Assembly (NCBI GenBank): GCA_002900995.3 | Contig: CM035308.1 | Coordinates: forward strand, 1,984,001 to 2,048,000 | Length of the DNA: 64,000 bases | Reading direction: 5' to 3' | From: Ganoderma boninense | Taxonomy: Eukaryota > Basidiomycota > Agaricomycetes > Polyporales > Polyporaceae | Shown: positions 58,062 through 64,000 of the stretch, one piece after another | How positions within the stretch are numbered: the first letter of the stretch is position 1 | Layout of the letters: each line of letters starts with the position of its first letter | Program-made: the position numbers and the translations under genes | The notes under the pieces: model-generated | What the model was told of the DNA's origin: nothing | The model's database searches: none | The model's input: the letters and a program-made list of their open reading frames with translations, nothing else

Positions 58062-60432
58062 TCAAGCAGCGACCCTGCTCCATCCCAACGGCTCGCCCCA
58101 CGACCGCCACATCCGATCCAGCACCCGCAACTTGTCCGCTCGGCCCAGGCTCGGGTTCTCCAGATCGGCCACGTCCTCCAGGAAGCCTTCCCGCAGACGT
58201 GAGTTCGCCGGCAGCGCCGTCTCTGCGTATTTCCGCAGGTGCGTGACGGATAGTAGAAGCAGGCCCGATGTGAGCGGTGAAACGAACGTCGCGCTTGCCG
58301 CCGCCTTCTCCAGCGCGGGCACGGGGTGTGGGCGCGTGCGACGGGGGTGCGGTTGCGCGACGAGAAGGCGCTCTATTCGTCTGTAGAGTTCGTCCGTTCG
58401 GATGAAGCCCGTAAGTCATGGGTGCATCGATGGCCGCAGCCCGCGGAGATGACGACGAACCTCATCGCGGACCAGACCCCGACGCGCTTCGCCTTCCCAC
58501 CGTACCGCCCACGGCCCATTCCGCCTGACCACAGACGCCCCAGGTTGCTAAAGAGCCCGTAGACGATGGCCAGGGCCGGCGCGACGCCCACGAAGGCGAA
58601 AGTCAGTTCTTGACTTTTGAGGAGCTTGTCGATTCCAGACAGCGCCTGGTTGATATCGACCTGTGAGCCACGATAGAGATATCGACGTGCGTGTCCCCAG
58701 TCTCAGTCAGCGCGTCCATGCATCGCTCGCAAGCCCGTGACACCGGGCGAGTCCAGGAGGACGAAGAACGCCATAACGCACCTTCGCCTTCTGGATTTGG
58801 ATGAATAACGATCGAAGAAGCGAGCCTTGCATGGCCGACTTGAGCGGGGACTTGATCTCCTCCTCGTATATTTGCATCACCGCTGTCAAATCGCCCATTT
58901 GCACTTGTCGAGTGAGCGCCTCGAGCTGTGGAGTCGAGTACTGCAGCTTCTCTGCCGCCAGCGCGAGCGTCATTCGCTCCAACGACTAGTCATCATTCAA
59001 CAGCAAACGAGGTGCCAAAGGTCATTAATGCCGCGGTTTGCACGAGCAACAAGATGCAGCAAGGGCGTACCTCCAAGTCGGCGCGAACACTCTCTTTGGT
59101 GACAATGACGCCGTCTTCCCTGCCCGCGCGTACGGTGTGCACCATCCCGCGGAGGGGCTCGAGAATCCAGTCTTCCCAAAAGCCCTTCGCCGTCTCGAAC
59201 GCGCCTCTTGCGAGTTCCTCGATTGTCGCGCGCGACGCATATGCCGTGCGGATCCCGTACAGCATCAACGGAGGGAGGAGGAAAAGTCGCGGCCAGGAGA
59301 GCGTGAGCCAGGACGGACGCCTCAGCTCCCCTACCTTGAGCCCAGCGCCGTGGAGGGATGTGTGCGACGGCAGGCTAAGGTTGGCAAGGACCGATAACGA
59401 CTCAAGCACGCGTCCGGGAGACACGTCCTCACACAACGGAGAGAACTCGTGCCCACTGATGATTGTCTGGAGATAGTGAACGAACTGCGCGAGCTGGAAG
59501 AGCGCTTCGTCATTGTTGACGGTCTCAAGCGCGTTGGTGAGCCTGTCGCGTAAGTCGACGAGAAGCCCCAGGACTTCCGCACGCTCGTCGCGTATCCGTT
59601 TGAGCTCTCTGTGCTTGAATGAGCATTCGCTTTGGGCGAGATTTACCGGCAACGTGGCAAGGTTGCCGCACACGCGCGCGACGCCGTATAGCGACTGGGT
59701 GAATCCACCGGATGCCAAAGTCGCGGTTGGGGTTTGGGACGAAGAGATTGAGAAGTGAGTTTCATATGAACTTGTGAGGGCGATGGAGTAAGGTTCATGG
59801 TGTAGATGAGGAAAGAGCGCAAGTGTCAAGGTGTTCGGGCGGAGGGTGCTGGTGGAAGGGAATAGTCGGCGAAGGGAAGACGGCTTGAGCACGGATAAAT
59901 GGAAAGGGATATTTCTGGTCCGCAACGTAGAGAGCACCACGTTGGACACATTGACAACACGGTGTGGGAGGGCTATAATGAACGTTCATAAGAGCGCGTC
60001 ACAGGGCAGTTGGATGTTGAGCGTACTCTGGAGGAGGTACATCGCAGCTCGCCGCCGAGACCGGACAACATCACTCCACCACTGTCCTTCTGCGTCTGCT
60101 TCGCTGGCTTCGTCCAAGAAGGTGGATAAGGCCTGGCCGTAGAGACCGAGTGCTAGTCTGCCGAGGATGGCCCTGCGGAGAGTTTGTTCCTCGCTGTCTG
60201 CCAGTTCAGCAGACAACAGCTGCTGGTGATATTCAAGATTGTGAAGCGCGTCGATGCATTCTCGGAGGTTCCTGGGGGACTGAGACTGCTCGAGCTTTAT
60301 GCAGATATCGCGAAGAGCCTCCTTTGACTGGGATGACGCGATCTGGACGCGTTCGGTGCTGGTGGCCGGTGCGTTCGGTGGGAAAGCCTTTTGTGAGAGG
60401 TCAGCGACGACGTGGGACACGAAGGTCGACAT
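58062..60432 (-). CDS. NCA2: NCA2-family mitochondrial protein
   Basis: Minus-strand exons 60027-60432, 59071-59972, 58782-58985, 58462-58661 and 58062-58380 give 676 aa, close to the usual fungal length. The conserved order is present: LRECIDALHNLEYHQQLL near the N-terminus, VARVCGNLATLPVNLAQ, then DWILEPLRGMVHTVRAGRE with ESVRADLESLERM, INQALSGIDKLLKSQELTF followed by a hydrophobic segment, and LLSVTHLRKYAETALP with LEDVADLENPSLG. Nca2 lies in the mitochondrial outer membrane. In yeast, together with Nca3, it influences expression of the mitochondrially encoded ATP synthase subunits 6 and 8. Two hydrophobic segments (about residues 360-380 and 540-560) fit membrane anchoring. Clean model with canonical splice sites. 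Confidence 0.9.
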
Positions 60433-60989
60433 GGCGCATGTATGAGGAGAGATAGAGATGGATGACGGCGTTCAGAGACAAGCCACAGGTGAGTTTAACG
60501 TCGGTGCATGTTGTGGTCCAAGGCGAAAGCGACGGCCCCGCGTTTCGCCGCCTGCGTCATTCTCCCGCCGCGGCCCGGACTGCGTGGGGCGCCATCGCCC
60601 GCCATCGCCCAGGCAGGAAGTCGAGGCGCTCATCCACTTTTCCGACGGCGCTAAAGCTGGGACGTTCACATATTGAACGCCTCCGATGTCTTGGCCAATA
60701 ACCACCACGGGTCAGTCCCAATCTCTCGACATGGGAGCATCCCTTACTCAATAACTCCAATGTATCATGAGGCAATGTGATCCACCACAGCGCATGAGAG
60801 TTTTTCAATCCACTCCTCTGTCTGAGTTCATCCAGCATTCCAACTTGCACTTGGAACCCTCCCCGATTCAGTGACTGTCTACTCCCTCATGGAACATCGC
60901 GCGAGTGTGGCATAATAGAGCATTCTAATCGGAATATCCCGGAAGCGCAACTACTCGCGTGTGAAAGAACCTTTTCTCTCCTCGTGACA
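60433..60989. other. Spacer between NCA2 and the AA9 gene
   Basis: 557 bp with the NCA2 promoter and the AA9 3' flank. No gene supported. Confidence 0.4.
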
Positions 60990-62227
60990 TCAGCAGGTGA
61001 AGACAGCAGGCCCTAAATGATCACGAGTAAGTAATGCCGCAGTGATAGGAAGACCGGTCCTTGGCTCACCGGGCGGGGTGTATGTCACATCAGTGTATAC
61101 GTTGGCAGTGACCCCGGGACTTGTCGCTAAACAACTTGTCGTTAACTTCAAAGTCTTTTGATGGTTAGTGGCAAACTCACGAGTGTATGCCCCGGGGAAG
61201 CTGACTGTCTCCGGGGTTGCATCTCCATCGCCTGTGACTTCAATTTGGGCGCAGCTCATCTATCATGACAGTCAGTGCTTATGACCGAGTTTAATTTCGC
61301 CAGCGGATGAGGGACGAACGAAGAACTGGGCTCCAGGGTATGAAGTGGCATCGGCAAGAGCTGTATGCGAATGTCAACTTGGTTGTATGAAAGACAAAAA
61401 GGGAACACTGACAGATGTCTTCAACACGGAGGAGGTACTGTCCAGCCTTCAGACAGGATGGGATGGTGATGTTGACATAGCCAGCGTTGATGAATAGTAG
61501 GTCGGAGCCCCATTGATGAGTCGAGGGGTTCAGTCCCTCCTCGAAGATCTAGCATGCTTGCATGAAGGCGGGAAGCGTTTAAAATCTGGAAGCCAGGCTG
61601 ACCTTGAACCATTCCAGCCCAGACACGTCAGCCTTGGTAGCATCAGGGACGGCAGCACTACGATGGGTTTAGGACGTGGACGTGGACTTGTACTGAACCA
61701 GCAACATCTCGGCTCACAGGTACGCGAGGATGGGGCCTGCGGATCCCGGGGCATGTTAAGAGATGGCGGTCCCCACACAACATGCTGATCGCTCACCCTT
61801 GTCCGTAGGGTCAAGGGGGTCCGACGGGTCAGGACCGACATATCCAGCCGAGGTGTGGTGGAATTCTGCAGCAACAACACCGCCAGCAGGGACGGAAGCG
61901 ACGACGTCCGACACAGGCTGGATGAAGTTAGTGTTGCAGATGATGTCGCTCGAACTAAGGTCCGTGATCGGCTGGATACCACGGATTCAGCGCATAAACC
62001 TTGAGAGAGACAGCTGGAAGCATTTAACTTACAGCGTTCGAGGTGGGGACGCGCACAGCAACGCCATGACCTTCCTCGACTCCGTTGACGGCGATAGCCT
62101 GCCATCGTAGATCATTTAAAGCCGCCGAATTCAAGTAGCGGGTATGTCATACCGAGAACACAGTCCTGGCAGAGACCGAGCTAGCGGCGATGAGGAGGGC
62201 AACGAGCTTCAAGAACGACGGCTGCAT
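60990..62227 (-). CDS. AA9 (GH61) family protein lacking the histidine brace
   Basis: Ten minus-strand exons: 62153-62227, 62033-62098, 61797-61971, 61718-61736, 61603-61657, 61413-61548, 61320-61360, 61181-61259, 61070-61126 and 60990-61012. They give 241 aa, the length of single-domain AA9. Residues 1-20 are a signal peptide ending SSVSA; the mature protein starts [17 protein letters not shown], so Arg21 takes the place of the copper-binding N-terminal His. The second histidine is kept (EFHHTSAG, H85-H86). The axial Tyr of the QFYxxC motif is Phe189 (GAQFFMSCAQ), and the second-sphere His of the ALH motif is Ala178 ([11 protein letters not shown]). Other AA9 blocks are intact: [43 protein letters not shown] and GPAVFTC. 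It should fold and be secreted, but classical oxidative cleavage of cellulose is unlikely. AA9 members with N-terminal Arg are known from basidiomycetes; their role is unsettled. Confidence 0.92.
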
Positions 62228-63679
62228 TTTGGAGTGAGTGGGGCCTTGCTATCAATCGTCGGAGCGATGGCATGCTTTATATCCTGGCTATGAATTCGGG
62301 GAAGCCTTAAGCAGACATGCTCCGGCGAGCAGCACCACTGGCAGGTCGGTATTTTGCACTGAATGACTGAAAGGACTGTGTTCCATCAATACATTGCAGC
62401 TTCCAGTGGTCAAGGAAGCCGGGGGATCTATCCCTTCGTCAGGTGACGGGTCAGAGCCTCGAAAATGTAGCTCCTTCAGGAAGTGGAGCTCTCACAGGGA
62501 TGCCCGCATCTGCTTCTTGGACCGCAGATTGCGGAGTAAGGAATGTTGGGTAGCGTAGCATGAGGTACGGAGGTGAGGTGGTTGGTGTGGACCTCATGGA
62601 TCGTACAACATCCGCGGGCGAGGTTTATGCGTAGCTTTCTGCAAATGTTCCTAGGACTTTGGTCAAAATTCTTTATGGCGCCCTCTATGGCGTCTGTAGG
62701 GGCCACTGTGCGTTACCTTGCAGGTGGACCACGATTGATACGTATACGGCTATCGGGGTTTAAATGTATGAGCACAGGCTCCCACTCAAAGTTATGCACA
62801 CGAAACGTTCGTGAAAGATCTGTATGGTCGCTATCCCTGGGACAACAGCGGGTTAGGCTCGGCTGGAGTAAAGGGACAGAGGTGAAAGAAGACCGACGCA
62901 GTGACAGCATCTGACGTAGACATGTACCGCACGGGTAGTTGGGTCGCTGTGGCTGAATTGTATGAAGACAAGACAAAGCTGGTGGCTGTGAATAGAGTAC
63001 GTCAACAGAGATGCTCACGGTGACCATCATGATTCAGACGTAAGGCCCAACTGCACCGCTGGCAATTGGCAGGAGAGAACGCAGTGGAACCGCTATCGCA
63101 CTCTAAAATATCCGCATCAGCACTCGAAGTGTGACAGGCACGCGACGGATCCAGCACGTTCGAACGTACATATTCAGACGATGCAACCAGCAGCCATGGG
63201 GAGAGAAGTGATGGCTCATGGAGCTCAATCCCCGATTGGAAGAACTGAGAGCGAGTTTGCTCCGTAGGCGAAGCGGAGAGAGCAACCTCACGGACGAACC
63301 ACATGGATACAGAGTCCCCCGACGGAGAAGACCATCCTCGGATGGACCTGACAGGGAACGGTCCTGCGGGCTCGTTTTGAAGCGAGATTGTTGCAAGGCT
63401 CTTCCGGGGAGGGTCAGGAGAGTCGAGAATGAGTGTATGCGCCGAAGATGTTCCATTATCAATTGAGCATCATCTCTGGGATCCGTGAGCTCTTGCACTC
63501 GGTGTCGTCGAATATAGTCGTCTCAATAAGACTTGTGTAGCGGATCGTGGATGTGGGTGGATCGTATACAGTGCCTCTAGGGACCACAAATACAGTGTAC
63601 ATCCGCTATGCTACAACAAATGCATAAGTAACCTGACCAGCAATTAACCGAAGAGAACAAACTCGTTTCTACATTGCAA
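62228..63679. other. 1.45 kb gene-free region
   Basis: AA9 upstream flank and the 3' flank of the last gene. Frames at 63002-63498 (minus) have no recognisable domain, signal peptide or splice logic. Confidence 0.4.
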
Positions 63680-63925
63680 TCAGTCGTCCCGCCAAACCAC
63701 CTCCCCAGCCTGCCATCTATCCCCCCACATCACCCGCTTGTGATATGTCTTCCTCAGCTCCCGGAACTCCTTGACAAAGTCGTCAATATCTTTGTTCGTC
63801 ACCGGGACGTCACCGGGGTCCGCGACGGAGCCCTGTACGAACGCATTCGCTCGTGCTTCGGAGAGGTCGTCTTGCGCCGTCGTAGCGTGCCTCAGACGCA
63901 TGAGCATAAATTGCGGGTCGAAGCG
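63680..63925 (-). CDS. Probable ESCRT-I subunit Vps37 (Mod(r) domain), last exon
   Basis: Reading from an AG acceptor at 63926-63927, the exon encodes 81 residues starting RFDPQFMLMRLRHATTAQDD and ending WQAGEVVWRDD before the stop at 63680. The helical pattern with LRHATTAQDDLSEARANAFV, followed by DDFVKEFRELRKTYHKRVMW, resembles the C-terminal part of Mod(r)/Vps37 proteins. These are coiled-coil subunits of the endosomal ESCRT-I complex that sorts ubiquitinated cargo. The 5' exons lie beyond the window. The assignment rests on a short stretch and is tentative; the coding call itself is strong. Confidence 0.6.
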   Translation of the reverse strand, partial: RFDPQFMLMRLRHATTAQDDLSEARANAFVQGSVADPGDVPVTNKDIDDFVKEFRELRKTYHKRVMWGDRWQAGEVVWRDD

Positions 63926-64000
63926 CTACATGAGGCGGAGCGTAAGACAATGAAGGCGAGGGGGGAAAGATGGGCCTTGATCAGGGAAACAAAGTATGAA

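Overview
The window is nuclear DNA of a filamentous basidiomycete, most likely a wood-associated agaricomycete. Genes are dense and carry many 45-65 bp GT-AG introns. Lineage markers are a Plavaka-type transposase, a DUF6534 membrane protein, TRI5-like sesquiterpene synthases and an AA9 (GH61) protein. Gene models were built by hand from frame, splice sites and family resemblance. Most exon chains close in phase from ATG to stop, but no transcript or database evidence was available.

Layout. 0-1.5 kb: 3' end of a Plavaka transposase. 1.9-3.0 kb: decayed copy of a terpene synthase / HAD phosphatase pair, whose intact version lies at 4.9-7.5 kb. 8.7-18.1 kb: a hypothetical acidic protein, a DUF6534 seven-helix protein, CDC123, a secreted ExeM-like nuclease and a small DUF952 protein with a poly-C frameshift. 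20.6-22.2 kb: a single-pass membrane protein. 24.8-36.5 kb, housekeeping: mitochondrial NAD+ carrier, DUF427 protein, ERG26, PIG-U (GAB1), a CTK2-like cyclin (PIG-U and CTK2 are divergent, 76 bp apart) and a NiCoT nickel transporter. 38.4-43.3 kb: SH3 plus RasGEF protein. 44.3-50.4 kb: tandem array of three terpene synthases on the minus strand. 50.4-53.2 kb: gene-free. 53.2-60.4 kb: mitochondrial phosphate carrier, SH3-like protein and NCA2. 61.0-62.2 kb: an AA9 protein that lacks the copper-binding histidine brace. 63.7 kb to the end: last exon of a probable Vps37.

Themes. (1) Sesquiterpene metabolism: four recognisable synthase genes plus a relic. All four split the Mg2+-binding NSE motif across a 6-nt microexon, and their first metal motif is DDLxxR[H/N] rather than DDxxD. 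One synthase has a 7-bp frameshift and another a GC splice donor beside the microexon. No P450 or other tailoring enzyme lies next to them, but a HAD phosphatase converges on the 4.9 kb synthase in both the intact and decayed copies. (2) The AA9 protein keeps the fold but has Arg for His1, Phe for the axial Tyr and Ala for the second-sphere His, so LPMO chemistry is unlikely.
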